A stretch of 64,000 nt of DNA, taken from Marinimicrobium sp050113635 (GTDB taxonomy: Bacteria; Pseudomonadota; Gammaproteobacteria; Pseudomonadales; Cellvibrionaceae). Position numbers and translations under genes: made by a program. The stretch covers positions 1-64,000 of the forward strand of contig NZ_JBNJLT010000006.1 of the NCBI RefSeq assembly GCF_050113635.1, written 5' to 3'. Shown in pieces: positions 33,173 through 41,618 of the stretch; position 1 is the first letter of the stretch, and each line of letters starts with the position of its first letter. The notes below the pieces were generated by a model. That model was not told the DNA's origin, did not search any database, and was given only the letters and a program-made list of their open reading frames with translations.

Positions 33173-34603
33173 TCACACCCTGCCGTAATCGTCATCGAAA
33201 CGCTGAATATCGTCCTCGCCCAGATACGGCCCCGTGCGCACCTCCACGAGTTCGAGCGGAATCTGCCCCGGGTTGCTCAAGCGGTGACGAGTCCCCACGG
33301 GAATATAGGTGGACTCGTTCTCGGAAAGCAGCATGATTTTGTCGCCCAGCTCCACCTTGGCGGTACCTTTAACCACGACCCAGTGCTCCGCTCGATGGTA
33401 GTGCATTTGCGAAGAGAGGCTGGCACCGGGCTTGACTCGCAAGCGCTTGACTTCATAACGGGCGCCCCCATCAACCGAGTCATAACATCCCCAGGGACGA
33501 TAAACTTCTCGGTGCTGGAGGTGCTCCGAGCGTTGTTGCTTCTCGATTTCCGCAATGACTTTCTTCACCTGCTGAGCTTCGCTTTTGTCAGCCACAAGCA
33601 CTGCATCGGGTGTGTTGATAATCAGCAGGTTATTAACCCCTACCGTGGCGACCAGCTTGTCGTGACTGAACACCAGGGTTTCGCGGGAGCCAACATCAAT
33701 CGCATCACCCACGAAGCTGTTGCCTCGTTCGTCTTTGTCAGACAGCTCCCAGTAGGATTGCCAGGAACCGACGTCACTCCAGCCGGCATCCAGAGGCACA
33801 CAGACTACCGCCCGGCTCTTTTCCATCACCGCGTAATCAATGGAAATATCCGGCGCACGGGCAAAAGCTTCACGATCTATACGAATAAAGTCCAGGTCAG
33901 CCGCAGCGCTTTCGAGAGCGTCGCGCGCGGCGTCGAGTACCCCCGCGGAACACGCGGCAAGCTCATCCAGAAAAGGCTGGGCCCGAAATACGAACATGCC
34001 GCTGTTCCAAAAGTAGCTGCCCTCGGCTACATACTGTTCAGCGGTGGGAAGATCGGGCTTTTCGACAAAGCATTCTACCGGCTGTGCGGCCTCTGGACCT
34101 TCCGCTGCATTGCCAGCGGCTTCGTTACGAACCTTGATATAACCATAGCCGGTTTCCGGTCGGGTCGGCTGAATACCAAAAGTGACCAACTGGTTAAGCT
34201 GAGCAGCCTGAACCGCGTCCTGAATCGCATTTCGAAACGCGCTGGTATCCTGAATCATGTGATCGGCTGCCAGCACCAGCAGCGTTGGATTATCTTCCAG
34301 TGATGCAGCCTTAAGCACCGCCAGAGCCAAGGCTGGCGCCGTATTACGCGCTACGGGTTCCAGCAAAATGGAGGCATTGGTACATCCCATTTCATGAAGC
34401 TGCTCCGCCACCATGAAGCGGTGTTCTTCATTGCACACCACAATGGGATCTCCCAGGTCAGGCACTCCTTCCAGGCGCAGCAAGGTTTGCTGCAGCATGG
34501 TGGTTTCCCCGAACAGTTTCAGCAACTGCTTTGGATAGTGTTTTCTCGACAGTGGCCAAAGGCGGGAACCGGAACCGCCCGCGAGAATAACCGGAATGAT
34601 CAT
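33173..34603 (-). CDS. manC: Mannose-1-phosphate guanylyltransferase / mannose-6-phosphate isomerase
   Basis: A type II bifunctional enzyme of 476 residues that makes GDP-mannose from mannose-1-phosphate and can interconvert fructose- and mannose-6-phosphate. The N-terminal nucleotidyltransferase has ILAGGSGSRLWPLSRKHYPKQLL-type motif (positions 6-28), with VEKPDLPTAEQY further on. The C-terminal cupin isomerase domain has RPWGCYDSVD, QMHYHRAEHWVVV and GTRHRLSNPG. With manB and galU, transcribed on the same strand (order manB, galU, manC), it supplies precursors for exopolysaccharide or O-antigen. Confidence 0.95.
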   Translation of the reverse strand: MIIPVILAGGSGSRLWPLSRKHYPKQLLKLFGETTMLQQTLLRLEGVPDLGDPIVVCNEEHRFMVAEQLHEMGCTNASILLEPVARNTAPALALAVLKAASLEDNPTLLVLAADHMIQDTSAFRNAIQDAVQAAQLNQLVTFGIQPTRPETGYGYIKVRNEAAGNAAEGPEAAQPVECFVEKPDLPTAEQYVAEGSYFWNSGMFVFRAQPFLDELAACSAGVLDAARDALESAAADLDFIRIDREAFARAPDISIDYAVMEKSRAVVCVPLDAGWSDVGSWQSYWELSDKDERGNSFVGDAIDVGSRETLVFSHDKLVATVGVNNLLIINTPDAVLVADKSEAQQVKKVIAEIEKQQRSEHLQHREVYRPWGCYDSVDGGARYEVKRLRVKPGASLSSQMHYHRAEHWVVVKGTAKVELGDKIMLLSENESTYIPVGTRHRLSNPGQIPLELVEVRTGPYLGEDDIQRFDDDYGRV

Positions 34604-34661
34604 GGTATGGTGTTCTCCTTTTGCCGAACAACGTTTTACGGCACATCAAGATTCTGGTCAG

Positions 34662-35549
34662 TTAGCGACTTTTCAAAAACTCGTCGAAAGACTGGCCAAT
34701 TTCAGCATGACGAACGCCGTATTCCACATTGGCGGTCATATAGCCCAACTTTGAACCACAGTCATGACTGCGCCCCGTTATCCGGAAGGCTTCTACCGTT
34801 TCATCGGTTACCAGGGCGTCCAGTGAATCAGTCAGCTGAATCTCCCCACCCGCGCCCGGCTGGGTTTTGGAGAGCAAATCCCATGTAGACTTGGACAATA
34901 CATAGCGGCCGACGATGGCCATATTGGAAGGCGCCGCGTCTTTGTCCGGCTTTTCGACCATACCTTTCACCGCGGCAAAGCCACCGGGCTGTAGCTCTTG
35001 GCCACCACAGTCGACCACACCGTATTTATGAACGAGTTCCCAGGGCACATCCTCCACGAGAATCTGGCTGTGCCCGGTTTCGTCGAAACGTCGGGTCATG
35101 CCGGCAAGGTTGTCTTTGCGCAAGTTGGACTGGTATTTATCGATCAACACATCCGGCAGCAACACGGCAAAGGGCTCCTCTCCTACCACTGGACGAGCGC
35201 AAAGAATCGCGTGACCGAGGCCTTTCGCCTCGGCCTGGCGCACGGAAATAACGGTCAATCCGGGCGGAGTGATTGATCTCACTTCTTCAAGCAAAGAGCG
35301 TTTGAGCCGCGCCTCAAGCTGGGCCTCCAGTTCGAAGCTGGTATCGAAATGGTTTTCGATAGAGTTTTTACTGGCATGGGTCACCAGCACAATTTCCTTG
35401 ATGCCGGCCGCAGCCGCTTCTTCAATCACGTATTGAATCAAAGGCCGGTCTACCACCGGGAGCATTTCTTTGGGAATGGCTTTGGTGGCTGGCAGCATGC
35501 GAGTGCCCAGGCCGGCCACGGGGATCACGGCTTTTTTTACTTGCATCAT
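34662..35549 (-). CDS. galU: UTP-glucose-1-phosphate uridylyltransferase
   Basis: GalU makes UDP-glucose from UTP and glucose-1-phosphate. The 295-residue sequence has the family signature AVIPVAGLGTRMLPATKAIPKE (given at residues 9-30), VDRPLIQYVIEEAAAAGI, LGHAILCARP, VLLPDVLIDKY, GMVEKPD and GGEIQLTDSL, ending near CGSKLGYM. The start is one of two adjacent Met codons. It lies 26 bp after manB and 58 bp before manC, so probably in one operon. Confidence 0.96.
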   Translation of the reverse strand: MMQVKKAVIPVAGLGTRMLPATKAIPKEMLPVVDRPLIQYVIEEAAAAGIKEIVLVTHASKNSIENHFDTSFELEAQLEARLKRSLLEEVRSITPPGLTVISVRQAEAKGLGHAILCARPVVGEEPFAVLLPDVLIDKYQSNLRKDNLAGMTRRFDETGHSQILVEDVPWELVHKYGVVDCGGQELQPGGFAAVKGMVEKPDKDAAPSNMAIVGRYVLSKSTWDLLSKTQPGAGGEIQLTDSLDALVTDETVEAFRITGRSHDCGSKLGYMTANVEYGVRHAEIGQSFDEFLKSR

Positions 35550-35575
35550 AGACTCCTTGAAGATGGCTCAATGGT

Positions 35576-36931
35576 TTATTGATTCAGTAGCGCGAGAATT
35601 TCATCCGTTTTTTCCTGGACCAGTTTCTGGTCACCGCGGCTTTCCGCGTTCAAACGCACGACCGGCTCGGTATTGGACATGCGCAGATTGAAGCGCCAGT
35701 TATCGAATTCCATACTGACGCCATCGGCCCGGTCAATGGTATTGGCTTGGCCTTTATAGTGCTCGAATACGCGATCAATAGCAGCGGCAGCGTCGTCGAC
35801 GGTGCTGTTGATTTCGCCTGGTGATGGAAAGCGGTCAATGCAGTTCTGTAATAATTCCGACAGGGATTGCCCCTTGCGACCAATCAGTTCAGCGACCAGC
35901 AGCCAGGGAATCATTCCACTGTCGCAATAGGCAAAGTCACGGAAGTAGTGGTGGGCACTCATTTCACCGCCATAAATGGCGTCTTCGTTGCGCATGCGTT
36001 CTTTGATAAAAGAGTGTCCGGTTTTGGACTGAATCGCCGTGCCACCGTGTTTTTTGCAGATGTCGATGGTGTTCCAGGTCAGGCGCGGATCATGGATAAT
36101 TTTACTGCCTGGCACTTTCAGCAGGAACGCTTCGGCCAGCAGGCCGACAATATAATAGCCTTCCGTGAAGGCACCTTTCTCATCAAACAAAAAACACCGG
36201 TCAAAATCGCCATCCCACGCGATGCCCATGTCAGCACCGTGCTTGATGACCGCTTCGCTGGTGGAGGCGCGGTTTTCACGCAGAAGCGGGTTGGGAATAC
36301 CGTTGGGGAAGGTGGCGTCGGGCTCGTGGTGTACTTTGATGAACTCGATCATCGGTAGGTGCGATTCCAGCGCATCAATCACATGACCGGCTGCACCATT
36401 ACCCGCGTTAACCACCAGTTTCATTGGCTTCAACCGGGCCACATCCACATAGCTCAGCAAGTGTTCGACATAGGCATCCAGTACCGACGCCTTGCGGTAA
36501 CCGCCCCGCTGCCCGTCATCCACCGACGGAAATTCGTTGGCTTCGGCCATGGTCTGGATGTCGTTCAGTCCGGTGTCGCCACTGATGGGACGGGACCCTT
36601 CCCGCACCATTTTCATGCCGTTATAGTCAATCGGATTATGACTGGCGGTGATCACAATGCCACCGTCGGTTTTCAAGTGGCTGGTGGCAAAGTAAATTTC
36701 TTCGGTGCCACACAAACCGATGTCAATCACATCGGCACCACCGTCCTGAAGCCCTCGCGCGGCTGCAAGCTTCAAGGTCTCGCTGGTTTCCCGCACGTCA
36801 CCACCGACCACCACGGTTTTAGGTTTGAGGAATTCGGCAAAAGCACGACCAATGCGATAGACAATATCTTCATTGAGCTCGTCGCCGAGTTTGCCGCGAA
36901 TATCGTAGGCTTTGAAACAAGTCAGGCTCAT
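35576..36931 (-). CDS. manB: Phosphomannomutase
   Basis: The 451-residue enzyme interconverts mannose-6- and mannose-1-phosphate. It resembles the enterobacterial CpsG/ManB type from its first residues (LTCFKAYDIRGKLGDELNED), with the phosphoserine loop ITASHNPIDYNGMK, metal-binding DGDFDRCFLFD, sugar-binding GGEMSAHHYF and a C-terminal phosphate-binding RMSNTEPVVRLNAE. It is the first of the three sugar-nucleotide genes and starts 27 bp after the cmk stop, so read-through from cmk is possible. Confidence 0.95.
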   Translation of the reverse strand: MSLTCFKAYDIRGKLGDELNEDIVYRIGRAFAEFLKPKTVVVGGDVRETSETLKLAAARGLQDGGADVIDIGLCGTEEIYFATSHLKTDGGIVITASHNPIDYNGMKMVREGSRPISGDTGLNDIQTMAEANEFPSVDDGQRGGYRKASVLDAYVEHLLSYVDVARLKPMKLVVNAGNGAAGHVIDALESHLPMIEFIKVHHEPDATFPNGIPNPLLRENRASTSEAVIKHGADMGIAWDGDFDRCFLFDEKGAFTEGYYIVGLLAEAFLLKVPGSKIIHDPRLTWNTIDICKKHGGTAIQSKTGHSFIKERMRNEDAIYGGEMSAHHYFRDFAYCDSGMIPWLLVAELIGRKGQSLSELLQNCIDRFPSPGEINSTVDDAAAAIDRVFEHYKGQANTIDRADGVSMEFDNWRFNLRMSNTEPVVRLNAESRGDQKLVQEKTDEILALLNQ

Positions 36932-36958
36932 TTTCGTTCCGTCCGGGTTTGAGTTGAT

Positions 36959-37645
36959 TCAGGATTCAGTGTGTTTGAGTATTTGCGCCAGCACCTCGTC
37001 AATGCTCAAGTCGGTGCTGTCCAGGTATATGGCATCGGGAGCGGGCTTCAATGGTGACACTGGTCGCTCGCTGTCCTGCTTATCCCTTTGGCGAATGTCG
37101 GCCACAAGGGCGGCCATATCCACTGTCTCGCCCTTCTCGACCAGCTGGCGATAGCGTCGCTCCGCCCGGGCTTCCGGGCTGGCCGTGAGAAAGATTTTGA
37201 CGTTGGCATCCGGAAAAACGGTCGTGCCCATATCCCGGCCATCGGCCACCAGTCCGGGCATTTGCCGGAAGTCCCGCTGACGTTGCAACAGGGCCTCCCG
37301 CACGGGGGGATAGGCCGCCACTTGAGACGCGGCCATACTCACCCGCTCGGTGCGAATATCGCCGGAGACATCCCTGCCATCCAAGAGAATACGGGTATCC
37401 TCTTGGTCGGGTTGAAAGTTGACATTCAGGTTACGTGCCACTTTGGCCGCAGCCACCGGGTCTTCTACATCGACCCCGGTTTCGAGCACCGCCAGCGCCG
37501 TCAGACGATAAAGTGCTCCACTATCGAGCAGGTGATAGCCCAGCCGCTGGGCCACCAGGCGGCTGAGCGTTCCCTTGCCTGCACCACTGGGGCCATCAAT
37601 CGCCACTACTTTTATTGCAACGTTGGCTGCACTGTCTTTGGTCAC
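36959..37645 (-). CDS. cmk: Cytidylate kinase
   Basis: Cmk phosphorylates CMP and dCMP. The 228-residue protein has the P-loop IDGPSGAGKGTLSRL, HLLDSGALYR, GRDVSGDIRTE, GRDMGTTVFPDA and the Arg-rich lid ARAERRYRQL. The open frame runs upstream to 38098 through pyrF, which is an artefact. The GTG at 37645, with GGAG eleven bases upstream, gives the usual family length (E. coli: 227). It follows pyrF on the same strand and precedes manB; in pseudomonads cmk instead sits between aroA and rpsA. Confidence 0.93.
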   Translation of the reverse strand: MTKDSAANVAIKVVAIDGPSGAGKGTLSRLVAQRLGYHLLDSGALYRLTALAVLETGVDVEDPVAAAKVARNLNVNFQPDQEDTRILLDGRDVSGDIRTERVSMAASQVAAYPPVREALLQRQRDFRQMPGLVADGRDMGTTVFPDANVKIFLTASPEARAERRYRQLVEKGETVDMAALVADIRQRDKQDSERPVSPLKPAPDAIYLDSTDLSIDEVLAQILKHTES

Positions 37646-37701
37646 GTTATTCAATTCTCCGTTCTTGCGCTTGCTTTTGGGGCCTTGGGTGTTTCGAGGA
37701 A

Positions 37702-38421
37702 TCATTGGCCCGCGGCGGCCACCTCCTCGGCAATAGCGCGGCACCGGGCCAAAGGATCTTCGGCGCGGGTAATGGGTCGACCAATGACCAGATAGTGACT
37801 GCCCGCCTGAATCGCCTCTGCGGGAGTCATGGTCCGACGCTGGTCGTCTGCTGCGCTCTCGATAGGGCGAATGCCGGGCGTCACCAGACAAAACCCGTCC
37901 CCCCTCGCCGCTCTCAGCGCCGAGGCTTCCTGTGCCGAACAGACGACGCCATCCAGCCCGCTTTGCTCTGTCAGCTCGGCCAGGTGCAGCACCTGTTCCA
38001 TTGGAGACCGTGAAACCCCCGTTGCGTTCAAGTCGGAGGCTTCCATACTGGTCAGGACGGTGACACCAATCAAAAGGGGGCGAGAGGTTCCGGAGCACTG
38101 CTCCAGCGCTTCACGGGCCGCCGACATCATTCTCACCCCACCAGAGGCGTGAACATTGACCATCCAAACACCCAGGTCGGCGGCGGCCTTTACCGCAGCG
38201 GCTGTCGTGTTGGGGATATCGTGAAACTTGAGGTCCAGGAAAACATCGAAGCCCAGGTTCTGTAGCTGCTCCACCACTGCGGGACCACTGCGGGTAAACA
38301 ATTCCTTGCCCACCTTGAGGCGGCAGATTTCCGGAGCGAGGCGGCGTGCGAAGTTCACGCAGTCGGTCACGTTGTCATAGTCCATCGCCACGACAATGCG
38401 CGGAGCTTCGGGTCTCAGCAT
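37702..38421 (-). CDS. pyrF: Orotidine 5'-phosphate decarboxylase
   Basis: PyrF performs the last step of UMP synthesis. The 239-residue protein shows the active-site motif FLDLKFHDIPNTTAAAVKAA, IVVAMDYDN at the N-terminus, VTPGIRP, and the C-terminal phosphate-binding YLVIGRPITRA. The ATG at 38421, with GGAGA eight bases upstream, is chosen over the longer frame from 38454. It is separated from the upstream comEA-like gene by an intrinsic terminator, so it needs its own promoter in the short gap. Confidence 0.95.
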   Translation of the reverse strand: MLRPEAPRIVVAMDYDNVTDCVNFARRLAPEICRLKVGKELFTRSGPAVVEQLQNLGFDVFLDLKFHDIPNTTAAAVKAAADLGVWMVNVHASGGVRMMSAAREALEQCSGTSRPLLIGVTVLTSMEASDLNATGVSRSPMEQVLHLAELTEQSGLDGVVCSAQEASALRAARGDGFCLVTPGIRPIESAADDQRRTMTPAEAIQAGSHYLVIGRPITRAEDPLARCRAIAEEVAAAGQ

Positions 38422-38466
38422 GCGTTCGTTCTCCCCAGTACGACTCTCGCCCAAAAGCTATGGGCA

Positions 38467-38496
38467 CAAAAAAGCCCGAACCGAGAAGGTCCGGGC
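38467..38496 (-). terminator. Rho-independent terminator after the comEA-like gene
   Basis: Minus strand: GCCCGGACC (38496-38488), loop TTCTC, GGTTCGGGC (38482-38474), then TTTTTT. The nine-bp stem contains one G-T pair. It is 110 bp after the stop of the comEA-like gene and 46 bp before pyrF, so it separates the two transcripts. Confidence 0.85.
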
Positions 38497-38606
38497 CTGC
38501 CATTAAAGCAAATTTGGCACTAAATTGCAGCGTCTAAATCTCCAAAGACCCCTCCGGGCTCATGGGGATGACGAGCAAATTTACAGTGACCGTAGGGTGG
38601 CCGTGA

Positions 38607-38870
38607 TTAAAGCGCCATACGGTCTCGGTTAGACTCAATGGTCGCGCTACCAATGCCTTTCACTTCGGAAAGCTGATCCAGGCTGACAAACTCACCGTTG
38701 GCGTCGCGCCATGCCACAATGGCTTCGGCCTTCTTGACACCAATACCCTCCAGCGCTGCCAGCGTGTCGACGTTCGCCGTATTGATATTGACAGAGGCGG
38801 GCTCTTCAGCCCAGGCAGCAACGCTGAACATCAAAACCAGTGCGGATAACAAGGACGGGAACAGTTTCAT
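38607..38870 (-). CDS. ComEA-family helix-hairpin-helix protein
   Basis: An 87-residue exported DNA-binding protein. The signal peptide (1-21, ending AAWA) is followed by VNINTANVDTLAALEGIGVKK and, after a spacer, LSEVKGIGSATIE, the two hairpin motifs of the ComEA domain. Such small periplasmic ComEA proteins draw in transforming DNA; other competence genes are not in the window, so a role in uptake is from family knowledge only. It is a single gene with a good terminator after it. Confidence 0.92.
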   Translation of the reverse strand: MKLFPSLLSALVLMFSVAAWAEEPASVNINTANVDTLAALEGIGVKKAEAIVAWRDANGEFVSLDQLSEVKGIGSATIESNRDRMAL

Positions 38871-39082
38871 AGTGAACTCCTTTTACGATGTTTTCAGTTA
38901 AGAACGGATTGAACCATTACACAGTGCGTCATAAACAACGCCCGCCAATTATGGAGAGCAAGTCATTTGGCGCGTAGGAGAAATAAGCGTCGCCCCGTGT
39001 AGGAAATCAACCACAAGACTGAAAAGTTTGACTGGGATCACGGTTTGAAGCGAAGTTTTACCGATGGGGAAAGCGTCATGGC

Positions 39083-39104
39083 GGACGCACCCAAAGGTGC
39101 GCCC
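39083..39104 (-). terminator. Hairpin just after cysN
   Basis: GGGCGCACC and GGTGCGTCC (minus strand, 39104-39096 and 39091-39083) form a nine-bp stem with one mismatch and a four-base loop, 11 bp after the cysN stop. No T-run follows, so termination is likely but unproven. The rest of the gap to 38871 holds only the upstream region of the comEA-like gene. Confidence 0.5.
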
Positions 39105-39114
39105 GTCCCGTTCT

Positions 39115-40527
39115 CTACAGTTTGCTTAGGTCTTTCGCATCCCAGTGCGGGAAGTGTTTGCGAATCAATGCATTTAACTCGAGCTCAAATTCACTGATAT
39201 TGGTGTGAGCTGTTTTGGTGCGTTTCAGACCCTCAATCACCATACCCGCGCCCACGGTAATGTTGGTGAGTCGGTCAATGACGATAAAGGAGCCCGTCAT
39301 GCGATGATTCGGGTAGGCATCCACAACCACAGGCTGGTTAAAAGCCAGATCGGTGACAGCGATGTCATTCAGCTGCAGCTTGTCGGCGGGTTTTTGTTCC
39401 TGCGTGTTAACGTCCACGCGATAATCAATATTTTCTATCGCACCCGAGACAGATTTGCTCGCAAACTTAAACAGATATTCCTTGCCCACCTGCCCCGATT
39501 CTTCGTTCATCCAGACCACATGGGCTTTCAAGTGATTGGTCTGGGTGACCTTATCCCGCGCATGCACGAGCATGTCGCCACGACTGACATCAATCTCGTC
39601 TTCAAACGTCAGTGTGACCGCCTGCCCCACAAAGGCTTCAGGCAAGTCGCCATCGAACGTGACGATGGATTTGACCTTGCTGGTTTTGCCGGAAGGCAGC
39701 ACTTTGAGTTCATCACCGACCTTCACAACACCAGACGCAATGGTGCCGCAAAACCCGCGGAAATCCAGGTGTGGGCGATTGACATACTGCACCGGAAAAC
39801 GGAAGTCGTCGAAATTGCGCTCGGCCATGACCGGCACGTTTTCCAGTATCTCCATTAGCGTCGGGCCGGTATACCATGGCGACTGCTCGCTGCGGTTTAC
39901 CACATTATCCCCTTCCAACGCGGAGATCGGCACAAACTGCACACCACTCATGTCCAGCTTTTCGGCAAAGTTCAGGTAGTCAGCCTTAATGTGGTTGAAG
40001 ACTTCTTCACTGAACCCTTCCAGATCCATTTTGTTAATCGCCACGACAATGTGCTTAATGCCCAGCAGCGAGGCAATGTAGCTGTGGCGACGGGTCTGGG
40101 TCATCACGCCGTGGCGGGCATCGATCAGGATCACCGCCAGGTCACACGTAGACGCGCCAGTGGCCATGTTTCGGGTGTACTGCTCGTGTCCCGGAGTGTC
40201 GGCGATAATGAACTTGCGCTTGGCCGTGGAAAAATAGCGATAGGCCACATCAATAGTAATGCCCTGCTCTCTCTCAGCCTGCAAGCCGTCCACCAGCAAT
40301 GCCAGGTCCACTTTTTCGCCCGTGGTGCCGTATTTGCTGCTGTCCGAACTAATGGATTCCAGTTGGTCTTCGTAGATCATTTTGGAATCGTGCAGCAGCC
40401 GGCCGATCAACGTACTTTTGCCGTCGTCTACGCTCCCGCAGGTGAGAAAACGCAGCAGTTCCTTGTTCTCGTGTTGCTCGAGATAAGCGTCGATGTCTTG
40501 TTCGATCAGGTCGCTCTGATGACTCAT
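39115..40527 (-). CDS. cysN: Sulfate adenylyltransferase subunit 1 (GTPase)
   Basis: CysN is the regulatory GTPase of ATP sulfurylase, which makes adenosine 5'-phosphosulfate. The 470-residue protein has EF-Tu-like G motifs: GSVDDGKSTLIGRLL, DTPGHEQYTRNM and VAINKMDLE, followed by two beta-barrel domains. It stops at the usual end of CysN, so it is not fused to the APS kinase CysC, and no separate cysC is in the window. It lies 57 bp after cysD on the same strand. Confidence 0.96.
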   Translation of the reverse strand: MSHQSDLIEQDIDAYLEQHENKELLRFLTCGSVDDGKSTLIGRLLHDSKMIYEDQLESISSDSSKYGTTGEKVDLALLVDGLQAEREQGITIDVAYRYFSTAKRKFIIADTPGHEQYTRNMATGASTCDLAVILIDARHGVMTQTRRHSYIASLLGIKHIVVAINKMDLEGFSEEVFNHIKADYLNFAEKLDMSGVQFVPISALEGDNVVNRSEQSPWYTGPTLMEILENVPVMAERNFDDFRFPVQYVNRPHLDFRGFCGTIASGVVKVGDELKVLPSGKTSKVKSIVTFDGDLPEAFVGQAVTLTFEDEIDVSRGDMLVHARDKVTQTNHLKAHVVWMNEESGQVGKEYLFKFASKSVSGAIENIDYRVDVNTQEQKPADKLQLNDIAVTDLAFNQPVVVDAYPNHRMTGSFIVIDRLTNITVGAGMVIEGLKRTKTAHTNISEFELELNALIRKHFPHWDAKDLSKL

Positions 40528-40584
40528 GCTGTCAAATACCTTGGTCTTGAATTCGTTGTTCCGTAGCGGTTCAGTAAACAGGCC

Positions 40585-41496
40585 CTAGAAGTACCCTTCC
40601 TGCTTTTTCTTCTCCATTGAGCCGGAGCTGTCGTGGTCAATCACACGCCCCTGACGCTCGGAGGTGCGGGTCAGCAGCATCTCCTGAATAATTTCTGGCA
40701 ACGTGGTCGCCTCGGACTCCACCGCACCGGTCAGGGGATAGCAACCGAGAGTGCGGAAGCGCACCATTTTTTCCTCGGGCACTTCGCCGGGTTCCAGCGG
40801 CATACGGTCATCATCCACCATGATCAATGTTCCGTCGCGCTCAACGACCGGGCGCTTGGCCGCGAAGTACAGCGGAACCAGCGGAATACTTTCCAGGTGG
40901 ATGTATTGCCAGATATCCAGTTCTGTCCAGTTCGACAGCGGGAACACGCGGATACTCTCACCCTTATCCACCCGGCCATTGTAGATATTCCACAACTCGG
41001 GGCGCTGGTTTTTCGGGTCCCAGCGGTGGTGCTTGTCACGGAAGGAGTAAACCCGCTCTTTGGCGCGGGACTTTTCTTCATCCCGGCGAGCACCACCAAA
41101 GGCCGCATCAAACTTGTATTTGTCCAACGCCTGTTTCAGCGACTGGGTTTTCATGATGTCGGTGTGCTTGGCGCTGCCGTGGGTAAAAGGCCCCACACCC
41201 ATTTTTACGCCTTCCTCGTTGATGTGCACGATGAGATCCCAGCCGAGGTCTTTTACTCGTTGATCGCGAAATTTGATCATTTCCTGGAATTTCCAGGTGG
41301 TATCGACGTGCATCAAAGGAAACGGTGGTTTGCCTGGATGGAAGGCTTTCTGGGCCAAGTGCATCATGACCGCCGAGTCTTTGCCGATGGAGTACAGCAT
41401 CACCGGGTTGTCGAACTCCGCCGCTACCTCACGAATAATGTGGATACTCTCGGCTTCCAGTTGTTTCAGGTGGGTAAGGTTGTATTGGTCTGACAT
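40585..41496 (-). CDS. cysD: Sulfate adenylyltransferase subunit 2
   Basis: CysD is the catalytic PP-loop subunit that adenylates sulfate. The 303-residue protein has THLKQLEAESIHIIREVAAE at the start, the PP-loop YSIGKDSAVMMHLA, FGGARRDEEKSRAKERVYSF and the C-terminal SMEKKKQEGYF. The ATG at 41496 matches the family start; the frame continues four codons to a GTG at 41508. Neither has a strong ribosome site. It is the first gene of the cysDN pair. Confidence 0.96.
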   Translation of the reverse strand: MSDQYNLTHLKQLEAESIHIIREVAAEFDNPVMLYSIGKDSAVMMHLAQKAFHPGKPPFPLMHVDTTWKFQEMIKFRDQRVKDLGWDLIVHINEEGVKMGVGPFTHGSAKHTDIMKTQSLKQALDKYKFDAAFGGARRDEEKSRAKERVYSFRDKHHRWDPKNQRPELWNIYNGRVDKGESIRVFPLSNWTELDIWQYIHLESIPLVPLYFAAKRPVVERDGTLIMVDDDRMPLEPGEVPEEKMVRFRTLGCYPLTGAVESEATTLPEIIQEMLLTRTSERQGRVIDHDSSGSMEKKKQEGYF

Positions 41497-41618
41497 TCCG
41501 CTCAACACTGTTATCGGGGTGACGCGGCCTGGCCGCGCCCCGCCCTGGGTGATTGGGTATAGGCCTGTCGTAAGGCCGCCTGAAAACGGCGCATTATAGA
41601 GTAATACGCCCTGTTTCT

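Noticed and set aside
37646..38098. N-terminal extension of cmk to 379 residues
   Set aside because: It overlaps pyrF in another frame and has no relation to the kinase; the GTG at 37645 gives the normal length.
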